From contig JAMJFZ010000705.1 in NCBI GenBank assembly GCA_026225945.1, positions 496,001 through 560,000 of the forward strand: DNA of 64,000 bases. The letters are read 5' to 3'. A program made the position numbers and the translations under genes. Shown piece after piece: positions 51,359 to 62,632 of the stretch; the stretch's first letter is position 1, and each line of letters opens with the position of its first letter. This stretch comes from Cricetomys ansorgei (taxonomy: Eukaryota > Chordata > Mammalia > Rodentia > Nesomyidae). The notes below the pieces were generated by a model, which did no database searches, was not told the origin of the DNA, and saw only the letters and a program-made list of their open reading frames with translations.

Positions 51359-52174
51359 TCCTCCCATCTCCCCTCACCGTCCCCCTGCTTTTTTTTTTTT
51401 AAGACAAGGTCTTATGTAGCTCAGATTGGCTTCAGTCTAACAATGTGGCAGAGGATGACCTTGAACTTCCAGTCTTCTTACCTCCTCACTCCAAGTGCTG
51501 GAACTATAGGCATGTTCTACCACATCTGGTTTATAAGGCACCCAGGGTTTCATGTGCATGCTAGGCCAGCACTCTACCAGCTGAATTCCATCCAAAAATG
51601 CACATTTGCTCATGTTTTTACATTGTCTGAAATTCAAATACATCTGACAGTTACTGGGACCTTAGCATTTCTGCTGGCCAGGCAGCAGTTGTCCTTGCCT
51701 GACACCTTCTGGTAAGATAAAGAAAGCAGCATCATCAAGACAGAATGAATATGAATATGAAAGAAAATGATGGGATACTTTTTTTCCTCTAGAAATCATA
51801 CATGTTCTTAATGGCAAAAAATGTTAGGCAGAAACAGCACATATGAAGGAGTCCAATAGTAACAGGTATCAGATTTCAAGTGCAAAGATACTTCACTAAC
51901 ACATTAGCCAATTTATTTCATTTTAGTGTTTTCTGTAACATTTGGAAGATTGACATATCTTAAAAGTTCACTTCCAAGATGGGCCATGGTACTACTCAAC
52001 ATCAGCACTCAAGAGGCATAGGCAAGAGGATTGCTGGGAGTCCACAGCCTGCCTGGACTATGTGAGATTCTGTCCCGAACAACAAAACCAACAACAACAA
52101 ATATATGTGTATACAATATATGTGTGTATATACATACATACAGACATAAACACTCACTTCTCAGTGAGTTAAAG
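51359..52174. other. Intergenic, antisense SINE relic
   Basis: An antisense SINE at about 51385-51540 starting with poly(T); the rest is AT-rich with a short (TA/TG) run at 52100-52135. Confidence 0.45.
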
Positions 52175-52398
52175 AAAATCTGGAGAGATGTACTGGGTAA
52201 GAGTACCTGGTTCACTTCCAAAGGACCCAGGTTCGATCCCCAGCACCAACATGGCAGCTCACAGCCATCTGTAACTCCAGTTCCAGAGGTATTCCCTCTT
52301 CCAGCCTCCTTTGGCACCAGGCATGCTTTTGGTGCATAGATGTACAAGGCAAAACTCCCTTAAACATAAAATGAATAAATAAATTTTTTTTAAAGAAA
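52175..52398 (+). mobile_element. B2 SINE
   Basis: Diverged head AATCTGGAGAGATGTACTGG, then GGTTCGATCCCCAGCACCAA and a tail ATGAATAAATAAATT. A second B2/B4-like unit follows at about 52411-52600 with (CA)n. Confidence 0.75.
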
Positions 52399-52784
52399 AT
52401 AAAAATCTTCGGGCCAGCAAAGAGACTCAGTAGGTAAAGGCACTTGTCATGCAAGTCTTGTAACCCAAGTCTATCCCCAGAACCCACATGGTAGGAGAGA
52501 ACCAACTTCCATAAACTGACTTCCACATGCATGCTGTGCCACACACACACACACACACACACATGCACATTGCACACACATACAGAAATAATAATTGTTT
52601 TAATTAAGAAAATAAAACCTTCAACACTTATAAAGTGTAAATTCTAAACAGTAAAATTGTGTAGTGTGATAATTTGATTAGCAGTAATGTTCTTCTGTAG
52701 TAGTACATAAAATGAGAGTGTACTTTCTAGTCATTGTTTCAAATTTGATGAAATACCATAAGGTCACATGTTTCTTTTCCTCAT

Positions 52785-53010
52785 TAAAAAGTTATGTGTA
52801 TAGATGTTTTGCCTGCCTGTTTGTCTGTGTGCCATGTGCATGCAGTGCCTGAGGGGTCCAGAAGAAGGCATTGGATGCCCCTAGGACTGAAGTTACTGGA
52901 TTGGAAGTCACCATGGGAGTGACATGGAAATGAATCTAACTCCATTCCTCTCTGCAAGAGCAGCCAGTGCTTGCTTCCAACCACTGAGCTATCTCTTTCT
53001 ATCAGAATAC
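52785..53010 (-). mobile_element. B2 SINE, antisense
   Basis: TGTTTTGCCTGCCTGTTTGT body and AACCACTGAGCTATCTCTTT (reversed head). Confidence 0.8.
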
Positions 53011-53689
53011 TATACTAAGAAAAATGCTAATTTATTAGTTATCAGCACATTATTCAACAAATATTTACTGAATGTTTACTATATGGAAGGTATTAGATAT
53101 TAGGTATATAATGGTGAATGAGGCCCCCGTTTCAAAGAGTTTATTAGACAGAATTAGGCAAAATAGTAGAAATGCCCCTCAGAATTAGTTCCTCAATATA
53201 ATCCAAGAAAAAAGTTTCATGATCAGACTAGTTTGAGAAATGTTTCGTGCTAAACTCACTTCTCTGTAATGTGCATTACTACATTAAAGACTAAAGTCAC
53301 ACAGTAAAGAAGCCCACTTAGAAGCCAGGCAAAGTAGCACATGCCACTAATCTAGCATTAGGCAGGCTGTGGCAGGAGTATGGCCAGTTCCAAGTAAGCC
53401 TAAGCTATTAGCTAGCAAGACCTATCTCTGGATGCTGGAGGAGGAGACAACAATTTTCTGACTTTGGTGTTGCCCTATACACTCCACACATACTTATTTC
53501 TTCATTTCGAGACAAGATTGTCCAGACTGGCCTTGGACTCCAAGGGCCTCCTGCTCCAGCCTCCCTGAAATCCCTGAGATTACAGGCATACATACCACGC
53601 CTGACTTCCACGGTTATTAATGATGTAAATCCAGAATCAGAATTGTGATATGTAATGTAAAAAGAGATCCTATTACCTTTCAAAAATTA

Positions 53690-53888
53690 TTTATATTTAT
53701 GTGTGCATGCCTGCATGTGTATGCTACATGTGTGCAAGTATCAGAGGAGAGCAGAAGAGAACGTTAGGTCCCCAGGAGATGGGGTTATGGGTAGCTGTGA
53801 GTGACCTGATGTGGACGCTGAGAATCACGCTCGGGTCCTCTACAAGGGCAACAAGTGCTTTTAGCCTCTAAGCCATCTCTCCAGCCCC
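53690..53888 (-). mobile_element. B2 SINE, antisense
   Basis: TGTGTGCATGCCTGCATGTG body, CACGCTCGGGTCCTCTACAA and TAAGCCATCTCTCCAGCCCC (reversed head). Confidence 0.88.
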
Positions 53889-53939
53889 AAGATCTCTTAC
53901 TAGAAAAAGACAACTGCCAACTCCCAGAAGAAACTAGTT

Positions 53940-54345
53940 AAAGAAAAAATATTTTCAATCTCACTTGTACCTGAGAAACACAAACAATGAAGCAATATCC
54001 TGTTGACAAAGATATAGCATGATTACTTTTCAACAGTGTTGTGAAGGTGTAAGGAAGGAGATGATTCATTGCTGGCTGGAGTGAAAAATGGATCCACGCT
54101 TTAAGAACAATAAGATTTGGTGATATCTACCAGTTTCATTTCTATGCATCTATCCCACAAAAATATTTGCTCAGGTGCCCAAAGATTTATATACGAAAGA
54201 AGTCCACTGCATTATTGCTTGAAGAGTGAAAAATTGAAAATAACACAAATGTCCATCACTTGGACATTTAATAAATGCGAAGGTCTATCATTTCACTTTA
54301 ATAAAGATGCAAGAGTTCTAATTGAAGATGCCTGACTGAAGGTGT
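53940..54345 (+). mobile_element. Old L1 ORF2 3' fragment
   Basis: L1-like order of motifs: heavily diverged CAACAGTGTTGTGAAGGTGT, TGATTCATTGCTGGCTGGAG and AATAACACAAATGTCCATCA. No frame survives. Confidence 0.55.
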
Positions 54346-55559
54346 GTGCTTTTATCTATGTCTTTTCCGGCATCCCATTAAGCCCTTAAGAAGAAAAATG
54401 GACTTAGCAAACTTCTGAAAGGTTGGAAATACATCAGCTGATGAAATAGAATGGAATGGACCAATGTGTCTGGAAAAATCCCAGAGAGGCTGCCACTTCA
54501 GAGCTGGCAAGTACACAAGGTCAAAATAAGGGAGTCTGGAAGCCAGGAAGTGAAATGAAATCCTGCCCATGAAACAAATGTTCTTATTGGCTCCTTGTTA
54601 TTCCCCCCAGCTACTATCCACATATTTCACCTAGTGAACCAAATTATTACTTCTTAGCTTTACAAAAAGGCAAACAAAACAAGTTGGGTATGGTGGTGCA
54701 CATTTGGGAGTCTAAAGTAGGAGGACTCCAAGTTGTAGCCTGCTTGGGTTACATAATAAGACCATTTTTTTATTTTAAAGAAGTAAAACACACCTGGAGG
54801 TATCTGGGAAAAGCTAAGGCAGTGCCGGTGCTAATGTCCCATCAGCTAATGAAAAATAAAATTTAATGTGACATTTGGGGCTATTGTACAAGACTTAAGG
54901 AGTTCTGCTGAACCTGTTCTCAAAAGATCATCACAGCTGGTCCAGTTGACTGTTTATCTTCCCTCACAGAAGGAAGGGGTAGTGTAGGTCATGAGACCCT
55001 CACCTGAGTATCCAGTCACTCCTCTCAACCGGCTATATGCAATTCTGCCCATATTGCACATGGTCTGTAGGTCTTGGGGGACGTGCTAGAGGTAGGTGGA
55101 ATTGGACTAGAGGAGGGGACTGTCTGTGTAGCTATGGAAAAGCCATCATCCCTGCTAGACTTTCCAGCGCAGATTGTTGGGGGCAAAAGAGCTCCCACAC
55201 TCCTGTAAGTATCTCTTGCCTATGCTCTGGAAGGAAGCCCACTATACTCACTGATTCCCCAAGGTGAACTTTGGTAGAGTTATACCCCAGTTTGTTGTTG
55301 GGACCTTAGGAAGAGGGGTGGGGAAGGAATTTTAGGACCAGGGGAGCTCCTGCCCAAAGGCAGCTTCCCTAAACTAAGTCAAAAGACAAGTTACTTGGCA
55401 CAAGCCCTGACCTGTTATGCAACTATCTTCATTAGACTTTCTATTCAGGGAGAGATTCGGTGAACATAAAATAAATGAAACTGTATCAAAGCACCATGGC
55501 TGGCTGGCTGTCTGCCTACATGGCTTCTATCCTTCCTTCCTACTTTCCTTCCATCCTTT
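54346..55559. other. Intergenic, unique-looking
   Basis: A SINE relic at about 54680-54770. The sequence at 54900-55400 carries no recognised repeat and no convincing coding signal. Confidence 0.4.
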
Positions 55560-55636
55560 CTTCCATTTATTTATTTATTTATTCATTCATTCATGGTTAT
55601 TTATTTGTTTATTTATTTATCTATTTATTTATTTAT
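55560..55636. repeat. (TTTA)n/(TTCA)n microsatellite
   Basis: TTTATTTATTTATTCATTC and related units before the antisense SINE-like TCATTCAGTAGTCCAGGCTGG. Confidence 0.9.
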
Positions 55637-55815
55637 GGTATCATTCAGTAGTCCAGGCTGGTTTTGAAGTCAGAACATTCCTTCTTCAGCATTCTGAGTG
55701 CTGGGATCACAAGCCTGTACCACAACGCCCAGTTCTTTCATTTTTACATATAGAGACAACTACTGACCACCAGATATATGATGATAAACAGTGTCATGCA
55801 ACAAAAGACAGAGTA

Positions 55816-55985
55816 AACCAGATGGTGATGGCACACGCCTTTATTCCCAGCACTTGGGAGGCAGAGGCAGGCGGATCTCTGTGAGTTCGAGGCCAGCCTG
55901 GTCTACAGAGTGAGTTCCAGGACAGCCAGAGTTACAGAGAGAAACCCTGTCTCAAAAAACAAAACAAACAGAAAAAAAATAAGAA
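55816..55985 (+). mobile_element. B1 SINE with near-perfect target duplication
   Basis: ACCAGATGGTGATGGCACAC to AACCCTGTCTCAAAAAAC and an A-rich tail. The upstream AAAGACAGAGTAA recurs as AAAGTCAGAGTAA after the tail. Core and ends are close to consensus, so it is a young copy. Confidence 0.92.
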
Positions 55986-56059
55986 AAAAGAAAGAAAGTC
56001 AGAGTAAGCAGAATCAATCACAGAGACTTTAGAAAGGAAACTAGATTAGGGTCTACTAA

Positions 56060-56387
56060 GTTCAAAGGGGAGAGAAATGACCCGTATGCAGATATTATAT
56101 ACTATGCTACTGGTCAGTATACCACAAACTGCTTGCACATCCATGTTCAGGGCTGCACTGTTTGTAATAGCCAGGAAATGGAAGCAGTTTATGTGCCCAT
56201 CTATAGATGAATGGAGAAAGAAATGCAGTACATATACACAGTGGAATTTCACTTAGCTATAAAGAAAAATGAAATATCAACATTTGCTGGGAAATAACGG
56301 AACTGGAGATTATCATGTTTAGCAAAATGAGTCAAACTCAGAAAGACAAACACTACATGTTTTCTTTCATCTGCAGAGCTTGGATTA

Positions 56388-56429
<42 letters not shown>

Positions 56430-56655
56430 GCCCTGAAACTAGAAAAGGAATCATGGGAATCATGGGAGGGGAGAAGAGATCTTAAGGGACAGATGAGACA
56501 GAAGAAAAGGAAAGCCAGAGGTGATAGGGTAGATCGGGACTATGGGAAGGGAACAGATCAGAACAAAAGATAATTACAAATGTATGTGTATGAAGATGCA
56601 ATGTTGAAACCCATTATGTTATATATTAACTTAAAAATAAATTTAAAAAATGTTT
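56060..56655 (+). mobile_element. L1 3' end with internal (TG)n
   Basis: CAGGGCTGCACTGTTTGTAATAG, ATGTGCCCATCTATAGATGA, ACACAGTGGAATTTCACTTA, then a (TG)n run at 56389-56427 and a 3' UTR ending GTTGAAACCCATTATGTTAT with an A-rich tail. Confidence 0.75.
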
Positions 56656-57139
56656 TAAGAGCTAGAAAGATGCCTTATAGTTAAGAACACTTGCTGCTAA
56701 TTTATAAGGACCAGAATTTGGGTCTCAGCACCTACCAGGTAGCTCACAAATGCCTGTAACTCCAGCCCCAAGAAATCTGACACCCTCTTCCAGCTTCCAC
56801 AGGCAACTATACAAACAGGTATACAGATAGACAGGCAGAGAGACAGACAGAAATAAATACATACTTTAAAGAGTCATTTGAAAGAAAACAAAAGTATTTT
56901 ACAAACTAGAAAGAGAAAGCTGTAACCATTTTCAGAAAGAAAAAAATTGGTTACTAGTAAAGAAACAAAAATTAGGGACTGGGTACATGGTTCGGTTGTA
57001 GCATTCATTACTGCCTGGTGTATACTCAAGGCCCTAGGCTCAACCCTTGGTACAACAAAAAAGAAGAAACAAAAATCAGATTTCTCATTAGCAAAACTGG
57101 ATGTTAGAACACTTTAAAATTGTGAGGAAAAATTACTAT

Positions 57140-57880
57140 GAACATTGCATTACTTTTCCCAAGGACACATGAACAAATGTCTATTCACATCATACAGGGC
57201 ACCAACAACAGACAGAGCAGAGTTAACAATTTCATTGAAGTCCAACTTGGTGAACCAAGTTTATTGGAGTTTATTATATGCATTATTTATTATTATATTT
57301 TTATTATTTGTTATTATTATTTATATAATTATTATATTGAGTTTATTGGGGTTTACTTGAAGGAGATGGGTGTAGATGACTCAAAAACAGTTACATCAAT
57401 AAAAAGTCTCACTGCATCATGAGTGATGACCTCAAGGAAACTACATTATGGCATCCCACCTTTATTCTTCTGCCTATCTGCTCCAGCAGTCCCTTCCCCA
57501 GGTCACATGCAGCTAGGGAGCAGGATGGAAGTGTTAATAACACCATTACCTTTATGCAAACCTAGTGACCATAGCATTTGTTCTGTTTATTTCACTGCTA
57601 TGACTGTGCTCCATGGTAGTGTTAGGATGGTCATGTCATGCCCAGAGGAAAGAGCTCTGCTTATGAAAACAGGCCGTTTTACAGCGGGGCCCTCAGAACT
57701 AGCAGTACCATTCTTGTCCTTGGCCAGAAACCCAAAATATCCTTATTTCTGTACTGGCCATAGGCCAAAATGCCACAAGTGTTTGGGGGCTCTAGTTTGT
57801 GGTCTGGTCTCTTGTTATTTTTCTTTTCCTTTTACACAGTTGCCTGAAAGCTATATGTGAACGTGACCAGAACTCCAGTG
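57140..57880 (+). repeat. Unassigned repeat-like region
   Basis: CCAACTTGGTGAACCAAGTTTATTGG and GAGTTTATTGGGGTTTACTT resemble a dispersed rodent repeat I cannot name. A (TAT/TTA)-rich stretch at 57275-57340 interrupts it. A 145-codon open frame at 57423-57860 has no recognised motif. Confidence 0.35.
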
Positions 57881-58017
57881 TAGATAGATACTCATCCCCT
57901 TGAACAAATTTGGAACAGGATATCTGGATTTTTATGGTGGAAATGGGCTGTATCTATTATAATCTTAGTAGTTATGCTATTAATTACACTTAATCTTTGA
58001 ATCTTGTGTGCTCAACT

Positions 58018-58414
58018 TGTGGGATATTCACCAGAGAAGACAGCTCAGACACAGGCTTAAGCCAGTAGAAAATCTTTGTTAGTCAGCTGGCAACTACACT
58101 GTGTGTTCAGGATCCCAGTGTAGACTGAGCCTTTCTCAGGATGAGCTTTTAAGCACAAAAACCATATTCTGGGTTGACATACGTCAGTTAACAAGAAGAG
58201 TTAGCCAAGAGCAGAAATACAGAAGCTAAAAAGCAAGGTTAATACATTTTGAGACTTTCTCAGAACTATATGGTCTTTGATAGATTAGGCCTTTGTTTTA
58301 GTTTTGGCAGACGGTGCTGTCTACATGCTGAATCTTACAGCCTGAATTCACTTCCATCATGGAGTCAATTGTGCTAAGGGCTCACGGCCTACTAAGGTCT
58401 GGGGCCCTCTTACA
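58018..58414 (-). repeat. 3' LTR of the class I provirus
   Basis: Begins TGTAAG and ends CCCACA in element sense. It is closely similar to the solo LTR at 10255-10678, including GTTTTGGCAGACGGTGCTGT and ATGGAGTCAATTGTGCTAAG on the + strand. The purine-rich stretch next to it (about 58415-58426) is the expected polypurine position. Confidence 0.8.
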
Positions 58415-61263
58415 TTCCCTAGGGGTCTTAGTGAATGAGTCAAATTGTGGACTCATCCTGTTTTAGTCTAAGATGTAAGGCCCCAACATTAATCCAATCA
58501 GAATGACAATTAAAATCCTCGTTAATACTGACAGCGGAGTAGTTGGTCAGGGGGATCAAGAGAACAGAGACTGATACCAATTATTTTTTAACTATGCAAA
58601 AAAATTTTTTAACCATGGAGTCCCTTATAAGTTTTTAATTTGGGTAACCCCAGTCAAAGTGAGTTTTGTCAATCACTGGGCTGACAGCCTGGTTAGTTCC
58701 TATCCCTATGTAGTATGGAGGCCAGGTGTCTAAACATAACCAGCAATCTTGGCTGCGAATGACTATCTCCAGAGTTCCTTCCTGTGACAGAGTCTGATTT
58801 CCCAGGTTTTTCTGTTTCCCAAACGCCAGAATTTTTTAAAGGGATTTTTTAGAAAGTCTTAGTTTTACAACCCCAATTTTTATAATAAAAACTCCCTTGT
58901 TTTGGGCAACTAGGGGGCCCAGTCACAGGGTATGTATAGACTTATAAACTGTATTTTTATCTCAAAAGATAAACTCCCACATTTTTTCAATACAACTGGA
59001 TACTTAAAGTGAGCAGCAGTGAGCAAAGGTCAAGATGGAATATGGGTTGTTGGTCTTTAGCCATATTAGCTATCACTTTCCCTATATCTGTTTTTTTTTT
59101 TTGGTTTTTTGGTTTTTTTTGTAGTACCCAAGTCCAGGCCTGGAGGCAATGGGCACTGGACCATGACCATGTATTTATATCCATAGTGTAAAACACAAGA
59201 CTTAGGAGGACATAGAGGGGCAGGGAGTGGACAGGTTCAGGGCCCAATGAAACATTAATTTCAATGGGTCCATAGTCTAGAGACAGTCCATTTGGCAGCA
59301 GCATCTGTGGCTTTTTGTTCTTGACCTGGGTGTTGTGGATCCATGGTGTAATGTCGGCTATCTTTACAGTCATAAGTGTAGAGAGAATCACCATGTAGTC
59401 TTTTTTTTAAGTTGGTTTCAGTGTTTCTTTGGCTACCTGCTTGACCCAGACAGTATCACTGGACTAGAACAAGAGGAAACTGGTGGTGGACTTGGAGGTT
59501 GGCTGGATCTCTCAGATAGTCCAATGAATAGCTTTTGTGGAGGACTGGAATGCCTGTAGTGATTTGAGAAAGGAATGGTTAGAGTCCTGCCAATTGCTGG
59601 TCTCTGAGCCTGAAAAGCTATGGGGGAGATTATCAAAACATAATTTCATAGAGGGTAAATTTTCCCTCCCTACATGGGGTGCAGCAGGACAAAGCAAAGC
59701 AAAGAAAGGAGGCCTATCCATCCTTTGCTGGACTCTAATGAGAGTTTTGTTAGAGTTTTTGTTTGTTTATTTGTTTTTAAAGTCCTGTGTATTCATTTTA
59801 CCTTGACAGAATTCTGAGATCTATATGCACAATGAAGTTTTTAATCTATATCCTAAGCTTTAGTTATTGAGAGAATTTGGCTATGAAATCCGGGCCATTG
59901 TCAGAACCCATTGCTAGAGGGAGGCCAAATCAAGGGACCAGTTCCTGGAGGAACTTTTTAGCTACTGTTTGAGTAGTTTCAGTTCAGGTGGGGAACACTT
60001 CTAGGTGTCTGAAGTTAGTTCCCAGAGTTCACCAAGATGATAAGCTCTCATATGAACCCCTTTCTAGGTCAAGGCTTTCTGTTTTTGATTCACTTGAGCA
60101 CAAACCTGGCATCTGGCTGTTCAGTTTAGGTATAACATACCTTGCTTGGTCTGAGCAACTCAGAAAGTTTTGTAGACCACAGATGAGTAGCCTTGTAAAG
60201 GTTAGTTGCCAGAGTCCTGTTAGCTGTTTCTGGGAGAATGATCTTTTCCTCTGCTGTCCTCCATCAACCTGTGGGTTTGAGCTGTCCATTTTTTCTTTAC
60301 TATGGAGTCCCAGGCAGCACCAGGTTATGGTATGTCATCAGAATATCAATAGGCCCCAGTGGTCTTAGGATCATATGTCAGGCAGCCCAGCAGTGGAGAA
60401 CAGCAATTTGTAGGGAAAGCCAAACATTCTCTAACCATTGTGTATATAGCCACCAACTTTCCCTTTTCCCATCTGACAGCCTGGGTCAGATCAATCACTT
60501 CTGCTCTCTGGGCTGAAGTACCTGGCTTGGTTCCAAATCTTTTCAGTTAAAGTAACTATTGTAGCTCCCATATACGTGTTTTGTTTCTGTTTTGTTTTTC
60601 GTCTTGTGACAGCCATGGATGACTACCTGCAGGTCATCATCAGGCAAGAGTGTAGCAGGATTGATGGTGGTGGGTTTCCAGGAGTAAGCCCTGGTACTAC
60701 ATCTCATAGTCATTAGGTAGCCAGTATTCTAGTGCTTCTCAGCAGAGGGACTCAACCATGTCATGGGGTGCTGTGAGTATAAGATCTTGACCCAGAATGA
60801 ACTATTATTATTATTATTTCATTATTATTATTATATTAGCAGTAGCCGCCATAGCTCTTAGGCAGGTGGGCCAACCTGTGGCTACAAGGTCCAAATGTTT
60901 GGACAGGTATGTCACAGACTGTTTCCATGGCCTCAAAGTTTGGGTTGAAATCCCTTTTGTCTTTTGTTTATGGACAAACAGATGAAAAGGTTTTGAGATA
61001 TCTGGAAGTTTTAGATCTGGAGCTGAAGTCAAGAGTTGTTTTTAAAGCCTCAAATGTCTTTTGTTTAGTCTCAGTCCAGATTAGGGGCTCAGTGCCCGCT
61101 TTTGTGTTGGTGTAGTGAGGCTTTGCTATTTCTGCAAACCCTGGTATCCAGAGGCACCCAATACTAACCACAGCCTCTGATGTGCAAAAGGACAGGTTTC
61201 TTAACTGAGATTTTGTAGCCCAAGGTCCATCACTCTTGCAGCAGTCCCTCAGTGGTCCTTTGT
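58018..61263 (-). mobile_element. 5'-truncated class I (gammaretrovirus-like) endogenous retrovirus
   Basis: Minus-strand relic. From high to low coordinates: end of the reverse transcriptase domain with the thumb/connection motif WIPGFAE (about 61120), a TWxYLSKxLDxVAxGWP-type stretch before RNase H (about 60900), degraded RNase H and integrase, and the integrase end with a DITPWIHNTQVK-like motif (about 59330). A short, largely deleted env follows, with a hydrophobic anchor ending GPYIL (about 58470), then the 3' LTR. Many stops and shifts make it non-coding. The catalytic half of reverse transcriptase, protease, gag and the 5' LTR are absent; the element ends at a class II LTR. Confidence 0.8.
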
Positions 61264-61562
61264 TGTGGAAGTTTATTTTTAGTTGTGTTTAAAATAATTG
61301 TTTTTGTGCACTGTTGGAAAAGAGGATGCATAGGCCTTGGCATCTTATATTGTCTGCAGGTGCTGGATTTCCGTCGTGGGGGTGGGTTGCTTGCTAACTA
61401 TCTGCACCTGAGGAGTTCTGACTCAATAAAAACACCTCAGCTCAGACGCTCTGGGTCCTTGCAGTGATGGTGGTTCCCTCTGCTGAGGTCTGGCAGGGTT
61501 TGCACCTGTGAGAATGCCTCTAGGTCTTTCTTGGTGAGTGACACAGCAGCATATAGACTACA
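61264..61562 (+). repeat. Solo LTR of the same class II family, opposite orientation
   Basis: Runs TGTGGAAGTTTATTTTTAGT to GACTACA, the sense orientation, with AATAAA in TGACTCAATAAAAACACC. It sits exactly where the class I provirus relic at 58018-61263 stops, next to an L1 3' end. Confidence 0.8.
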
Positions 61563-61670
61563 AAAGGAGGAGCTGGAAGGAGCTGGGACAACTGGAGGGT
61601 GGGTTTGATATAAAACATACCATATACATGTATGGACTTCTCAAATTAAAAAAAAAATGAAGATGAGGTG
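61563..61670 (+). mobile_element. L1 3' UTR end
   Basis: CATACCATATACATGTATGG followed by ACTTCTCAAATTAAAAAAAA, the terminal L1 3' UTR and A tail, directly after the solo LTR. Confidence 0.55.
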
Positions 61671-62511
61671 AATGTGAGAGAAAGAGGGAGACTGGTTTCA
61701 AGAATAATCATTAAAACATTGAAAAAATAAAAACTATTTAAAATGTCCAAAATATAAAGTGAAATTTCTTTTTGAGTGTTTTTGGTTTTGTTTTGCCAGC
61801 ATGTATCGGAGTGTGCTACATACATGCAGTACCGAAAATGGCCAGAAGAGGTCGTCAGAGACCCCAGAACTGAATTACCTAGAAACTAGCGTTACGCAGC
61901 CATCTCTTCAGAAATAAGCCCTTTTTCCAACTCCTACTTTTTTCAGAGGGAAGAGGAAAACTGGAATTTGCTACTAGACCAGGCTAGCCTTGAACTTCCA
62001 AAGATTCATCTGCCTCTGCCTCCTGAGTACTGAAGTTAAAGGCATGTACCACTAAGCTTGGCTCTACTTTAAAAAAAAAAAAAAGACAGGTTCTTGCTAT
62101 ATAGCCCAGTCTGGCCAAGGGCTTGCTACATAGCTGAGGATGACCTTGAACTCCTGATCCTCCTACTTCCAACTACTAAGTATTGGTATTACAAGTGTGT
62201 GATACCATGCCGAGGCTTTTTTCTTTTCTTTTTTCTTTTTTTTTTTTTTAATTTTTGAGATAGGGTATCATGTAGCCTAGGATAACCTTAAACTCACTCT
62301 TTAGCTGAGGATAACCTTAAACTTCTGATACACCTGCCTCTGCCTCACAATTGCTGGGATTATAAGCATGGCTTTAAATGTTTTTAAATGTGGAAAAATG
62401 ACAAAAATCTCAATTAAAATTAATTGATAGGAAGGTTCTTGGCAGGTTGTGGAAGTGGCATAGTTTTTTTTAAAAAAACATTCTCCTCAATAGCTTAATA
62501 AAAACAGAAAA

Positions 62512-62632
62512 CAAGCTAGGCACAGTGGTGCACACCTGTGACCACGGCACTCAGGCGATGGAGGCAGAAGCATCAGGAATTTGAAGCTAGCCTGGGCTCC
62601 ATAAAGAGGCCCTGTCTGAAACATGCAACAAC
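62512..62632 (+). mobile_element. B1-like SINE
   Basis: AAGCTAGGCACAGTGGTGCA, AAGCTAGCCTGGGCTCCATA, GGCCCTGTCTGAAAC; diverged. Confidence 0.65.

Noticed and set aside
51203..51715. 170-codon + strand frame
   Set aside because: Covers an antisense B2 and an antisense SINE with poly(T); repeat-derived.
55417..55884. 155-codon frame
   Set aside because: Built from a TTTA microsatellite and SINE text (WEAEAGGS is a typical B1 translation).
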